A stretch of 64,000 nt of DNA from CAYRSS01 sp964426945 (GCA_964426945.1 CAYRSS010000012.1:36955-100954), one strand, 5' to 3'. Positions 26,806 through 35,925 are shown, numbered from the stretch's first letter. Translations and numbers: made by a program. The notes: a model not told the origin generated them from the sequence alone.

Positions 26806-26819
26806 GCTTCGCTTGGCGC

Positions 26820-26839
26820 GGGCCCTCCCAAGAGGGCCC
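26820..26839 (+). terminator. Hairpin after GH13 gene
   Basis: GGGCCCTC and GAGGGCCC form an 8-base perfect stem with loop CCAA 15 bases after the stop. There is no T run, so factor-independent termination is uncertain. Confidence 0.4.
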
Positions 26840-27146
26840 ATGTGTTAAGAACCGGCGCCGGCGTTAAGAATGCGTTGCTCCGGCGCTTCGGTTTTCCTAT
26901 AACTGAAGTGCTTGAGTGCCTCGCGCGCGAGCGTTGCGCGCGGAGGGTGAGGGGGCTGGGTCGGTCTGAAGGTCGCGGCGAATGGATGCCTGTTAGCCTT
27001 TTTCTTGCGTCAGGCACGGCAATTGCTCGACGTCCGCATGGAGCTTCTGTCCGAAGCCAGCCCTTGACCGTGGCGGGCGGCCCCCCGCATGGCGTCCGGG
27101 CTGAGAATCGCCGGCCTCCCTTCGTGGCCGGTATCGGAGAATTTCG
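26840..27146. other. Intergenic region, no gene seen
   Basis: About 307 bases between the GH13 gene and the HAF-repeat gene. Short inverted repeats (CGCGCGCGAG-type near 26918-26942) are present but nothing recognisable as a riboswitch. It should contain the promoter of the downstream gene. Confidence 0.35.
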
Positions 27147-28544
27147 ATGCGACTTAGCCCGAGCGGATCCGCAGCCTTTTCGATTGGCATCCTGCTGGCC
27201 GGAGTTCACGGGATGCAAGCCCGAGCGGAGGTGATTTACTACCGCATCACGCCGCTTGGGGCCGCGATCGGTACAGAAAACTGCATGGCGTGGGATATTA
27301 ACAATGACGGTGATGTGGTCGGCATCTGTGAAGAAGTCGACACACCGGCCGTAATGGCGTTCATCTGGAAGGCCGGGACTGGAATGCTCGCTGTGCCCAC
27401 ATCGGAGGCAGTGCCTTACTTCAAGGAGGCATTTGCAATCAACAATATCGGCGATGTCGCGGGCATGGGTGACAGTCCGCTTCAGGGGCACGTCGCGGTG
27501 ATTTATGACCATGCCACGACTACGAAACGGCTTGGCAGCATCTCACCTTATCCTCACTCACGGGCGTATGACTTGAATGACAATTCTCCGCCGCTAGTGG
27601 TAGGGGAAGCTGCGTGGACTTCGGGGGGCTCAGCCGCGTTTGTCGCTCAATCGCAGGCAGGCACATGGGGAATGACCAATCTTGGCGTACTGATCGAGCC
27701 GACCATTCCCTTCGCGGGAGCTAGCGGCGTTAATGAGAATCAGCATATCGCAGGGTGGGCCCTCATTGATTCGAACGAGGATGATTTTCACGATTTGGTG
27801 CGTGCGTTCGTCTGGCGCCCAAACGGTTCGTCTTGGGCTCCTTACCCGCTGCTGCCAAGCAGTGACCCAAGCAACCCTACAGCAGCACTGGACATCAATG
27901 ACGCCGGCGTGATTGTAGGGACTGAAGGCACTCAGCTGCCTACTCCTGTCATGTGGTTGCCTGATGGCCAAGGCGGCTATGAGGATGCAGTTCCCTTAGA
28001 TGACGTATTCGGCGAAGCTTATGCTGTGAACAGTATGGGGCTCATAGTGGGGAATGTCTTTTCGCCTGACACATATGGATTCCTCTGGCACTGCGGCACA
28101 CTCTATGATCTACGGACTATGGTACCCGAAACTGGCAGTACTACTGTAGGAGGAGCTGTTGCGATTAACGATTACGGAGTGATCGCTGCTGCTGGCTCGC
28201 ACAATGGGATCGCACAACCATTGCTGCTTTCGCCTACTTCGCTTCTCTGTTCAGTTGAGGACTTCCTACCTGAGTCCTTTCAAGGCTGCTTTGCCGACGT
28301 GGATGGCAACGGTGTCGTCAACGCCGCCGATAGCGGAGCCGTTTCGGCGAACATCGGTGGAACCGCGCCAGGAATCGTCTGCGTCTTCGACCTTGATGGG
28401 AACGGGTTTGTCAATGCCGGCGACAGGGGTCAAGTCTTGGCTAATATTGGCAGCTGTGAGGAGTTGCCAGACTTTCAAAATGGAAGCGGATTCAACCACG
28501 GAACGCTGGATAACCGGTTCCCGCCCTTGCTAGCGTGCGATTGA
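27147..28544 (+). CDS. Secreted HAF-repeat protein with dockerin-like C-terminal module
   Basis: A 465-residue protein with signal peptide ('FSIGILLAGVHGMQARAE'). The body is a chain of HAF-type repeats of the form 'A..IN..G.VVG': 'AWDINNDGDVVG', 'AFAINNIGDVAG', 'ALDINDAGVIVG', 'AYAVNSMGLIVG' and 'AVAINDYGVIAA'. These recur every 45-60 residues with 'AFIW' or 'AFVW' strands, as in extracellular beta-propeller-like proteins. From about 375 the paired loops 'DVDGNGVVNAAD' and 'DLDGNGFVNAGD' and a tail ending Ala-Cys-Asp follow, the module found on three other proteins here, but with a reduced GACC segment. Base composition and codon choice are noticeably less GC-rich than neighbours, suggesting recent acquisition. 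Ligand or function unknown. Confidence 0.82.
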   Translation: MRLSPSGSAAFSIGILLAGVHGMQARAEVIYYRITPLGAAIGTENCMAWDINNDGDVVGICEEVDTPAVMAFIWKAGTGMLAVPTSEAVPYFKEAFAINNIGDVAGMGDSPLQGHVAVIYDHATTTKRLGSISPYPHSRAYDLNDNSPPLVVGEAAWTSGGSAAFVAQSQAGTWGMTNLGVLIEPTIPFAGASGVNENQHIAGWALIDSNEDDFHDLVRAFVWRPNGSSWAPYPLLPSSDPSNPTAALDINDAGVIVGTEGTQLPTPVMWLPDGQGGYEDAVPLDDVFGEAYAVNSMGLIVGNVFSPDTYGFLWHCGTLYDLRTMVPETGSTTVGGAVAINDYGVIAAAGSHNGIAQPLLLSPTSLLCSVEDFLPESFQGCFADVDGNGVVNAADSGAVSANIGGTAPGIVCVFDLDGNGFVNAGDRGQVLANIGSCEELPDFQNGSGFNHGTLDNRFPPLLACD

Positions 28545-28674
28545 ACGACTGCGGGGCTGGCCGAACCGGAAGGAAGTCTGAAGGAGTTGGATTCTAGGCA
28601 GGGTGCGTTACTAACGGCTGTAGGCGTTGTGCTGGCCAGCTGGCTGTTGGCAGAAATCCGAAAGGTGGCGGGCG

Positions 28675-29787
28675 ATGAGACGAGCGACATCGAGTAGAAT
28701 ACCGCGGTCGTGGCCGAACCAACCTTCGGTCGCTGTGAGCCTAGCACGGCGGGCTCGTTTGCACTCTGCGGGTTTTACTCTTATCGAACTGCTCGTGGTC
28801 ATCAGCATCATTGCCTTGCTTGTTTCGATTCTGATTCCGTCGCTGACGCGGGCTCGCTCGCAGGCCAAGCAGGTGCAGTGTCTCGCCCACCTCCGGGGTA
28901 TGGGTCAGGCCGGCGCCATGTTTGCCGAGGAGAAAGGCGGACGATTCCAGCTTGCTGCCAACAACGACGCCATGCTGCGCATCGACGCTTCGCGAACGAA
29001 GTACGAGTACGACTCCCGCGGCGAGATCCTGGCGTGGCCGGTTGCCATGGCGCAGGCGGCTGGCTACACCGGTTTCGAAAGCAATTACAAGTGGGGGGTA
29101 CGTGCCAATGACTGGGTTCAGGCGAGCTCCCGCCGGACGTTGATGAACGGCGAGTTCAAGCTCGCCACCTGTCCGGCGGACGAAGTTCAGATCAGCACGC
29201 CCTTCTATCCCGAATCAGCGAGCCTTCGACCTCTGCCGCCCGAATTGAACCTGCCCACCGGCACCCGTTATTGGGGTTTCCTCAGCTTCGGCATCAATGA
29301 GGACATCGTCGGCGCGGACGACCGCTCGGGCCCTAATCCGAACGCGTTCGACTGCTGGAAGGATGGCTGCATGGGGCAGGTGGGTGCCGATCCGGACGAA
29401 CCCAGCAACAATCCGTGCAAGCCGGGCGACCGCTTGAACGGCGTGCTGGCCCGGGTCTTTGATCCGGGAACCTGCATGCTCATGATCGACGCCGGTCCGG
29501 ATTCCGAGGTGGAGGCCCGCAACGAGCCGCAGAACTTCGCCAACCTGATTATCAGCTCGCAGTCCCGCGGCCCGTATCTGGAAGACTTCCACAAGAACCC
29601 CAACTGGGTTCGCCGTGTGCCGCGCAAGCGACACCCGGAAGGTCGACTGAACGTTCTGTTCGCAGACTTCCACGCAGCGCCCGTTCGCCCGGTCGAGTTC
29701 TACACCGGCGACGAAACGCGGCGAAACGTCCCCACGAAATTCGATACCAAGGTCCGCGTATCCCCCTACAAACCTTGGCGAGAATAA
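28675..29787 (+). CDS. Pseudopilin-like protein with prepilin N-terminal methylation motif
   Basis: About 370 residues from the ATG at 28675. A basic leader ends at the prepilin-peptidase site Gly|Phe in 'SAGFTLIELLVVISIIALLV' with the conserved Glu at +5, then a hydrophobic helix and 'QAKQVQCLAHLRGMGQAG'. The C-terminal part has Cys pairs and 'KRHPEGRLNVLFADFHAAPV', a variant of the late H...DG motif of planctomycete pseudopilin-like proteins (Phe in place of Gly). Such proteins are processed by PilD-type peptidases and assemble with, or use, type II secretion/type IV pilus machinery; planctomycetes carry many copies of unknown role. It lies just upstream of the 866-residue secreted protein and may relate to its export; that link is inference. 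Confidence 0.85.
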   Translation: MRRATSSRIPRSWPNQPSVAVSLARRARLHSAGFTLIELLVVISIIALLVSILIPSLTRARSQAKQVQCLAHLRGMGQAGAMFAEEKGGRFQLAANNDAMLRIDASRTKYEYDSRGEILAWPVAMAQAAGYTGFESNYKWGVRANDWVQASSRRTLMNGEFKLATCPADEVQISTPFYPESASLRPLPPELNLPTGTRYWGFLSFGINEDIVGADDRSGPNPNAFDCWKDGCMGQVGADPDEPSNNPCKPGDRLNGVLARVFDPGTCMLMIDAGPDSEVEARNEPQNFANLIISSQSRGPYLEDFHKNPNWVRRVPRKRHPEGRLNVLFADFHAAPVRPVEFYTGDETRRNVPTKFDTKVRVSPYKPWRE

Positions 29788-29853
29788 GCGCTTGTTTCCT
29801 GATTTTGTGGCCGTCCCTGCGTTCGACGGCGTTTGCTAAGGAGAGGAAAGACC

Positions 29854-32454
29854 ATGCGACAGCTTCGACTCTTTACGATGATGACGGCATGCCTCGCGGC
29901 GGCGTCTTTTGCGGCGCCGCCCGGGCCGGTGGACGGGTTGAACATCCCCTCCAATTTCGGTCCGGCCAACCTCGCCGCTGTGCAGCGCAACCACACCGGA
30001 TTCGGTAACTACACGGTGACGACCGGCGCGCTCATCCCGGGCAGCGAGGCGAACCAGTTGTTCGTGGCCCTCTCGCCCTTCGGCGGCGCGATCCAGATCG
30101 CCGTGTCGGGCAACCTGTCCACCAACGGCAACGCGATTCTCATCGGCATCAACACCCCGGGCGCGACCGGCCAGACCGAGTGCCTCGCGCAGGGCGTGGA
30201 CGGCCCGCCCTACACCCTGCAGGACACGGGGCGCGAGATTATCACCAGCGACAACGGCACGCCGGAAGACACCACCGATGACACCTGGAGCTACGGCGCC
30301 GCGGGCATGACCTTCCCCTGCGAGACGGACTTCGTCATTGCCGTCGACGCCTTCGGCGGGACCGCCTCGATCAGCGAGTATGTCATGCTCGACCCGAACG
30401 GCCCCGGCCAGGGCACGAACGATCCGACGGGCGACAACCCCAACGATCCCGTCCAGACGCTCTACGCCGTGCGCACCTTCGTCACCCAGGGCCCGGTGAA
30501 CGACGTGGACGGCATGTGGGACAACGACCAGTTCCTGGGCTACGGCCTGGGCGGCTTTGACAACACCAACACGGCCGGCGTGACCGCCACCGACGGCTCT
30601 TCCGCCGCCACGGCGACGACCGGCCTCGAGCTCTCCGTTCCGCTGGCGCGCCTCGGCCTCGCCGGCAACGAGACGATCAGCGTGTGGGTCATGGTAGTCG
30701 ACGGCGCGGGCGGCGAGGGCAGCGGCACGGTCACCAACCAGGTGCTCCCCGCGGTCACCGGCGGCTCGGTCTGCAATCCGCCGAACACCCTCGGCAAGCG
30801 GCCCGACATGTCGCTCGTGATGAATTGCGCGACGGTGGACCTGGCGACGGCGACGGACTTTGACGCCCAGTTCGGCGTGGCCGACGGCGCGATCAACCCG
30901 GCCGACTACGGCGGCGCCCGGGCGACGCAGACCTGCCCGACCCCCTACGGCGACCAGACCTTCGACCCGGAGGGCGTGACGCGCACCGGCGGCTCGGAGC
31001 TCGACGCGCTGTACCTGGCTGCGGATGAGCTGAACCTGTACGTCGGGATCACCGGCAACCTCGAGGAAAACGGCAACAAGGCGCTCGTGTGGATCGACAG
31101 CGTGGACGGCGGCGTGCACAACGTCGTCTGGGACGGCATGGGCGCGGGCGGCAGCGGCGTCGAGGGCGACGTCCTTCCGCCGCTCGCCTCCGACACGATG
31201 ACCGATGCCCTGTTCGACTACGTGTTCCAGTACAACGCCTCGGGGCCGGCCGGCTCGGCGAACTGCTACATCGACTTCTGGAACCTCAACACCCAGGCGA
31301 GCAGCTATCGCGGCTTCTCGGTGATGGAGAGCGGCAACGGCGACCTGAACCTCGGCGGCGCTGCGCCGAACCCGTGGGGCATGCAACTCGCGGTCAACAA
31401 CACCAACAACGACGGCGTCATCGGCTGCGGGCTCTTCGAGAACCCCTGCTGGTTTGACACGTCCGCGGCGGTCGAGGCGATGGCGGCGACGGCCACCAGC
31501 GGCAGCGAGATCGTCATTCCGCTGGCTGACATCGGCCTCAACCCGTGCGATCCGGTCGACGACATCCATGTCTGGGTGCTGCTGACCGGCAGCGACGGCT
31601 GGCGTTCTAACCACGCCCTGCCCAGCGCCCGCGACGCCGGCGAGCAGTCGGTCCAGAACGCCGGCAACACGCCGCGCGACTGGTTCCAGGATCCGCCGGC
31701 CCTGACGCCCGAGACGTACTACCGCGCTGTCGCCGCGACGATCACCCCGCCGGGGCTGGTCAGCGCCGTCAACGACTGCAACGGCAACACGATCGAGGAC
31801 CAGTGCGACATCCTCGCCCTGACCAGCAACGACGCCAACAACAACGGCGTGCCGGACGAGTGCGAGATCGGCTCGTGCTGCACGGCCGGTGCCTGCACCG
31901 AGGGCTTCGCCGAGGATTGCGGCGGCACCTTCCAGGGTGTCGGCACGGACTGCGACACGACCGACTGCCCGCAGACGGGCGCCTGCTGCATCGGCGAACT
32001 CTGCACCGACGTGTTCGAAGAGGACTGCACCGGCAGCTTCCAGGGCGAGGGGACCGATTGCGGCACGACCTCGTGCACGGTCCCGACCGGTGCCTGCTGC
32101 CGCAGTGACGGCACCTGCTCCGAGACGCTGGAGGGCGACTGCTCGGCCTACTCGTGCAACGTGACGGCGTTGATGGGCATCACCTGCCTCGGCGACGCCG
32201 ACGGCAACGGCGTGGTCAACGCCGCCGACCGCGGCCAGATTTCGGCCAACATCGGCCAGACGGGCAACGACCAGCTCTGCCTGTACGATCTGGACGGCAA
32301 CGGCGCCATCAACGCGGCCGACCGCGGCCAGGTCTCGGCGAACATCGGTCTGTGCACCGGCCTGCCGGTGTACATGAACGGTGTCGGCCCCGACCCGCGC
32401 TTCTCGGCCACGTGGCAGGGCGCGGGCACGACCTGCCCGGATGACTGCAACTAA
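29854..32454 (+). CDS. Secreted protein with tandem GACC Cys motifs and dockerin-like end
   Basis: About 866 residues from the ATG at 29854, which follows AAGGAGAGG by 7 bases; the upstream in-frame ATG at 29833 lacks this. Signal peptide 'TMMTACLAAASFAAPPG'. Residues to about 620 are Gly/Asn/Thr-rich beta sequence that seems to contain two related halves; no family was recognised. After 'DCNGNTIEDQCD' and 'DANNNGVPDEC' calcium-type strings come three Cys motifs in tandem ('GSCCTAGACTEGF', 'GACCIGELCTDVF', 'GACCRSDGTCSETL'). Then come loops 'DADGNGVVNAAD' and 'DLDGNGAINAAD' and a tail ending 'CPDDCN'. It is presumably a surface or envelope structural or binding protein. A strong terminator follows. 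Confidence 0.8.
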   Translation: MRQLRLFTMMTACLAAASFAAPPGPVDGLNIPSNFGPANLAAVQRNHTGFGNYTVTTGALIPGSEANQLFVALSPFGGAIQIAVSGNLSTNGNAILIGINTPGATGQTECLAQGVDGPPYTLQDTGREIITSDNGTPEDTTDDTWSYGAAGMTFPCETDFVIAVDAFGGTASISEYVMLDPNGPGQGTNDPTGDNPNDPVQTLYAVRTFVTQGPVNDVDGMWDNDQFLGYGLGGFDNTNTAGVTATDGSSAATATTGLELSVPLARLGLAGNETISVWVMVVDGAGGEGSGTVTNQVLPAVTGGSVCNPPNTLGKRPDMSLVMNCATVDLATATDFDAQFGVADGAINPADYGGARATQTCPTPYGDQTFDPEGVTRTGGSELDALYLAADELNLYVGITGNLEENGNKALVWIDSVDGGVHNVVWDGMGAGGSGVEGDVLPPLASDTMTDALFDYVFQYNASGPAGSANCYIDFWNLNTQASSYRGFSVMESGNGDLNLGGAAPNPWGMQLAVNNTNNDGVIGCGLFENPCWFDTSAAVEAMAATATSGSEIVIPLADIGLNPCDPVDDIHVWVLLTGSDGWRSNHALPSARDAGEQSVQNAGNTPRDWFQDPPALTPETYYRAVAATITPPGLVSAVNDCNGNTIEDQCDILALTSNDANNNGVPDECEIGSCCTAGACTEGFAEDCGGTFQGVGTDCDTTDCPQTGACCIGELCTDVFEEDCTGSFQGEGTDCGTTSCTVPTGACCRSDGTCSETLEGDCSAYSCNVTALMGITCLGDADGNGVVNAADRGQISANIGQTGNDQLCLYDLDGNGAINAADRGQVSANIGLCTGLPVYMNGVGPDPRFSATWQGAGTTCPDDCN

Positions 32455-32502
32455 CTCGTCGACGGGCTGACCAGCCCGCGAAGAGGGAGAGAGCCACGCA
32501 AA

Positions 32503-32550
32503 CCCGCCCCGCCGCGGCTTATCCGCGGCGGGGCGGGCTGTTTCTTTTCT
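32503..32550 (+). terminator. Rho-independent terminator
   Basis: CCCGCCCCGCCGCGG and CCGCGGCGGGGCGGG form a perfect 15-base stem with loop CTTAT, followed by CTGTTTCTTTTCT, about 50 bases after the secreted-protein stop. Confidence 0.88.
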
Positions 32551-32745
32551 ATGGCCGCGTACGCGGAGGAACTCAGCCCGCGTCCGGCCGGACCAGCGTG
32601 CGGGAATGCCGCTGAACGCGACACCGTGCCGCCGCACGCGGCGAAGCTAGACGGAGCTGCGTCGGACGAACCTGTTTCGCCACGTCGCGTGCGACGTGCC
32701 GGATGGCCGTCGGTCAGTGCATGTGGAGAACGGCAGGAACGGCGA

Positions 32746-33873
32746 TCAGGCCAGGCGCGTGCCGGCCTCGTCGTCGGTGAACAGGTGCAGGTGCTGCGCA
32801 TCAAAGGAGACCGCAACCGAGTCGCCGACCGCACAGGTCACGGTCGGGGCCACGCGGGCGACCACGGGGCTCTGCGTCGAAGTGTGCAGGTGAATATTCT
32901 GACTGTCGCCCAGGGGCTCGATCGTCTCGACGCGCATGCTGCCGGCGGGCGTGTACGGGGTCGATCCCGCCGTGTCGCGCCGGCCGCCGCCGTTGACGGC
33001 GACATGCTCCGCCCGGACGCCGAGCACCGCGGGTGAGCCGCTGCGGACGCTGGCCTTCCAAGCCTCCGGGAGGCGGACCGTCGCGCCGGCCCCTTCAAAC
33101 CGCAGCCCCCCCTCCGCGGCATCCACCCGACCGCGGAGGAAGTTCATCGAAGGCGTCCCGAAGAACCCCGCGACGAACAGGTTCGCCGGGCGGTTGTATA
33201 CCTCGAGCGGGGTGCCGATCTGCTGAATGACCCCCTTCTTCATGACCACGAGCCGGTCGGCCAGGGTCATGGCCTCTTCCTGATCGTGGGTGACGTACAC
33301 CGCGGTGGTCGCGAGGCGACGCTGCAGCCGCTTGATCTCGGTACGCATCTGGACGCGGAGTTTCGCGTCGAGGTTTGAGAGCGGCTCGTCGAACAGGAAC
33401 ACCTGCGGATGGCGGACGATCGCCCGGCCGACGGCCACGCGCTGGCGCTCGCCGCCGGAAAGCTGCTTGGGCTTGCGATCCAGCAGGGCGCGGATGCCGA
33501 GCCAGTCGGCGGCCTCGTCGACCTTTCGCTTGATCTCGGCCCGGGGCGTCTTGCGCATCTTCAGGCCGAAGGCCATGTTCTCGTACACCGTCATGTGCGG
33601 GTAGAGGGCGTAGTTCTGAAAGACCATCGCGATGTCGCGGTCTTTGGGAGCGACGTTGTTGACAACGCGATCGCCGATGCGGATTGTGCCCTCGCTGGCG
33701 TCTTCCAGGCCGGCGATGAGGCGGAGCGTCGTCGTCTTCCCGCAGCCGGACGGCCCCACCAGCACGACCATCTCGCGGTCGGCGATGCCAAAGCTGACCG
33801 TCCGCACGGCATGCACCGGCCCCGCCTTGCTGGGGTGGATCTTGCTGACGCTGTCGAGGGTGACGGTGGCCAT
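32746..33873 (-). CDS. ABC transporter ATP-binding protein, MalK/UgpC/MsmX type
   Basis: About 375 residues from the ATG at 33873 (protein begins MATVTLDSVSK, the canonical family start; the frame is open upstream but implausible). Walker A GPSGCGKTT, Q-loop 'VFQNYALYPHMTV', signature 'LSGGERQRVAVGRA', Walker B 'VFLFDEPLSNLDAKLR' and switch His in 'YVTHDQEEA' are all present. The last 130 residues form the OB-type (TOBE) regulatory domain ('VLGVRAEHV'). This is the sugar-importer ATPase class for maltose, trehalose or glycerol-3-phosphate. No permease or binding-protein gene is near, so it may energise several importers encoded elsewhere, as known for MsmX. It could serve uptake of oligosaccharides from the GH13 island; this is inference. 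Confidence 0.92.
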   Translation of the reverse strand: MATVTLDSVSKIHPSKAGPVHAVRTVSFGIADREMVVLVGPSGCGKTTTLRLIAGLEDASEGTIRIGDRVVNNVAPKDRDIAMVFQNYALYPHMTVYENMAFGLKMRKTPRAEIKRKVDEAADWLGIRALLDRKPKQLSGGERQRVAVGRAIVRHPQVFLFDEPLSNLDAKLRVQMRTEIKRLQRRLATTAVYVTHDQEEAMTLADRLVVMKKGVIQQIGTPLEVYNRPANLFVAGFFGTPSMNFLRGRVDAAEGGLRFEGAGATVRLPEAWKASVRSGSPAVLGVRAEHVAVNGGGRRDTAGSTPYTPAGSMRVETIEPLGDSQNIHLHTSTQSPVVARVAPTVTCAVGDSVAVSFDAQHLHLFTDDEAGTRLA

Positions 33874-33969
33874 GGGACTCGCCGGGCCAGGTGCCAAGGT
33901 CATGACGAAAACAACGACGGCCAGTATAGCTGAGCACGCAGGATGTGTCAGCAAGCCGCCGGCCGCCTG

Positions 33970-35133
33970 CTACGCCACCTTCGCACACACCTTCTTGGCC
34001 GCGTCGGTCAGGTCGCTCGCGCCGATCAGCGCGGGGATGGCCGCGTCCTTGAGGAGCTGGCGGGCGCGTTCGACGTTGGTGCCTTCCAAGCGGACGACGA
34101 CGGGGACCTTGAACCCGATCTCCTTGGCGGCCGCGATGAGGGCTTCGGCGATGGTGTCGCACTTGGCGATGCCGCCGAAGATGTTCACGAGGATGCCCTT
34201 CACGCTCGGGTCGGAGAGGATGATGCGGAAGGCCTCGACCGCGCCGGCCGCGGTGACCGAACCGCCGACGTCGAGGAAGTTGGCCGGCTCGCCGCCGTGG
34301 AGCTTGATGATGTCCATGGTGGCCATCGCCAGGCCGGCGCCATTGACGAGACAGCCGATGTTGCCGTCGAGGGCGATGTAGGACAGGTTGTGGTCCTTCG
34401 CCCGCAGCTCCATCGGGTTTTCTTCGGTGGGGTCGAACATCTCGACGAGTTTGGGCTGGCGGAACATGGCGTTGTCGTCGAAGTTCATCTTCGCGTCGAT
34501 CGCCAGGATGCGGCCGTCGGTCGTGCGGACCATCGGGTTGACCTCGGCCAGGGCGCAGTCGAACTTGTAGAACACCGACACCAGCCCGCGGATGATCTTG
34601 TCGGCGGCCTTGGCCTGCTCCTTGTCGGTGATGCCCAAAGCGCGCACGAGGCGGGCGACCTGGAAGTTGAGGATCCCCGCCGTCGGGTGAATCCACTCCT
34701 TCACGATGGCGTCGGGGTTTTTCTTGGCCACTTCCTCGATCTCGACGCCGCCTTCCTTGCTGACCATCACGACCGGGCAGCGCCGGCTGCGATCGAGCAC
34801 AACCGCGGCGTAGAACTCGGCCGCGATGTCGACCGCGGAGGCGATCAGGAGCTTCTTGACCTCGATGCCCTCAGCCCCGGTCTGGGGCGAGATCATCCGG
34901 TTCGAGAGCATGAATTTCGCCGCGTCGCGGACCTCGCCCTCGGACTTCACGAGCTTGACGAACCCGGCCTTGCCGCGGCCGCCGGCGAATACCTGGGCCT
35001 TGACCACGACGGTGCCGCCGATCTTGCGGTAGGCCTCGACAGCCTGGTCAACGGTGTCGACAACCTGTGACGGGGGAACCGGCGCGCCGGCGTCGGCGAG
35101 GAACGAACGAGCCTGGTATTCGTGGACTTTCAT
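33970..35133 (-). CDS. sucC: Succinate-CoA ligase (ADP-forming) beta subunit
   Basis: About 387 residues from the ATG at 35133 (MKVHEYQARSFLADAG, the standard SucC start). ATP-grasp features are present: 'VVKAQVFAGGRGKAGFVKL', 'LAEVNPMV', 'ILAIDAKMNFDDNA', and the C-terminal CoA/phosphohistidine-facing domain 'GAGLAMATMDIIKLHGGEPANFLDVGG' and 'VNIFGGIAKCDTIAEAL'. The enzyme makes ATP from succinyl-CoA in the TCA cycle as a heterotetramer with SucD. No sucD gene follows on the minus strand (the ABC ATPase is next), so sucC and sucD are split in this genome. The divergent neighbour is the RNase P RNA gene. Confidence 0.96.
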   Translation of the reverse strand: MKVHEYQARSFLADAGAPVPPSQVVDTVDQAVEAYRKIGGTVVVKAQVFAGGRGKAGFVKLVKSEGEVRDAAKFMLSNRMISPQTGAEGIEVKKLLIASAVDIAAEFYAAVVLDRSRRCPVVMVSKEGGVEIEEVAKKNPDAIVKEWIHPTAGILNFQVARLVRALGITDKEQAKAADKIIRGLVSVFYKFDCALAEVNPMVRTTDGRILAIDAKMNFDDNAMFRQPKLVEMFDPTEENPMELRAKDHNLSYIALDGNIGCLVNGAGLAMATMDIIKLHGGEPANFLDVGGSVTAAGAVEAFRIILSDPSVKGILVNIFGGIAKCDTIAEALIAAAKEIGFKVPVVVRLEGTNVERARQLLKDAAIPALIGASDLTDAAKKVCAKVA

Positions 35134-35385
35134 GGGGCGGGAATCCTCGGTGTCTCGGCATCTGGTCCGCGGCGAGGCCGGCCTCTCGGGGACGCGTCGC
35201 CTCTCGCCACGGTCGAGCCCCGTCCTTCCAGGGGCGAGGCCGGATTGTGGGGTAAGTCGGCCAGGGAAGCAACGGCCCGGCGGAGCGCCCCCGGCGGCCT
35301 CCGCGGCGGGTCGTGAATGGATCGAGGCTCCCGGTTGGGCTACGATCAACGGGCTGAGCGCAAAGTCGCTCAACTTCCCGACATC

Positions 35386-35796
35386 GACCGGGCGAACGGA
35401 GATGATCGCCGGCGTGCTTGACGCGTCGGAGGAAAGTCCGAGCTGGACAGGGCGCGGTGGTTGGTAACGCCAACCCGGGGCAACCCGAGGGAAAGTGCCA
35501 CAGAAAACACACCGCCCAAGACCGCCCCGGTGCACCGTTTGGACACCGCGGCGGGACGGCAAGGGTGAAATGGTGCGGTAAGAGCGCACCGCGCGGCCGG
35601 TGACGGTCGCGGCAGGGCAAACCCCACCGCCAGCAAGCCCAAGTATGCGGCGAGAGGCGGCCCGCCTCGATGGCGCTTCGGCGCTGACAGCCGCGGGTAG
35701 GGTGCTAGAGCCGGCGGGCAATCGCCGGCCCAGATAAATGATCATCACCCCGCGCCAGCGGGGAACAGAACTCGGCTTACCCGTTCGCCCGGTTGT
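35386..35796 (+). ncRNA. rnpB: RNase P RNA, bacterial class A
   Basis: The region carries the universally conserved blocks in order: GAGGAAAGTCCGAGCT at about 35420, ACAGAAAACACACCGCC at about 35500, AAGGGTGAAATGGTGCGG with TAAGAGCGCACCG at about 35560-35590, and AGATAAATGATCATC followed by ACAGAACTCGGCTTAC at about 35731-35780. The ends pair as helix P1: CCGGGCGAACGG (35388-35399) with CCGTTCGCCCGG (35781-35792). The roughly 410-base length is typical. RNase P RNA is the catalytic subunit that removes tRNA 5' leaders. ORFs crossing it are artefacts. It is divergent from sucC. Confidence 0.95.
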
Positions 35797-35925
35797 GTTG
35801 GGGGGAAGAAGTTACGAGTTGCAGGTTGGGAGTTGCATGTGGCAGAGTGAGGCAGCGCCTGGCGTGTAGCGAGTCAGGCGTCACCAGCCCCTGCCACCCG
35901 GCCGCGAACGGCTCCTGCGCCTCCA

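Noticed and set aside
29836..32637. 933-codon minus-strand frame
   Set aside because: Antisense shadow of the secreted-protein gene; composition is Val/Ala/Arg/Gly with no domain.
35134..35748. Upstream extension of sucC to 35748
   Set aside because: The frame runs through the RNase P RNA; SucC proteins begin at MKVHEYQA as at 35133.
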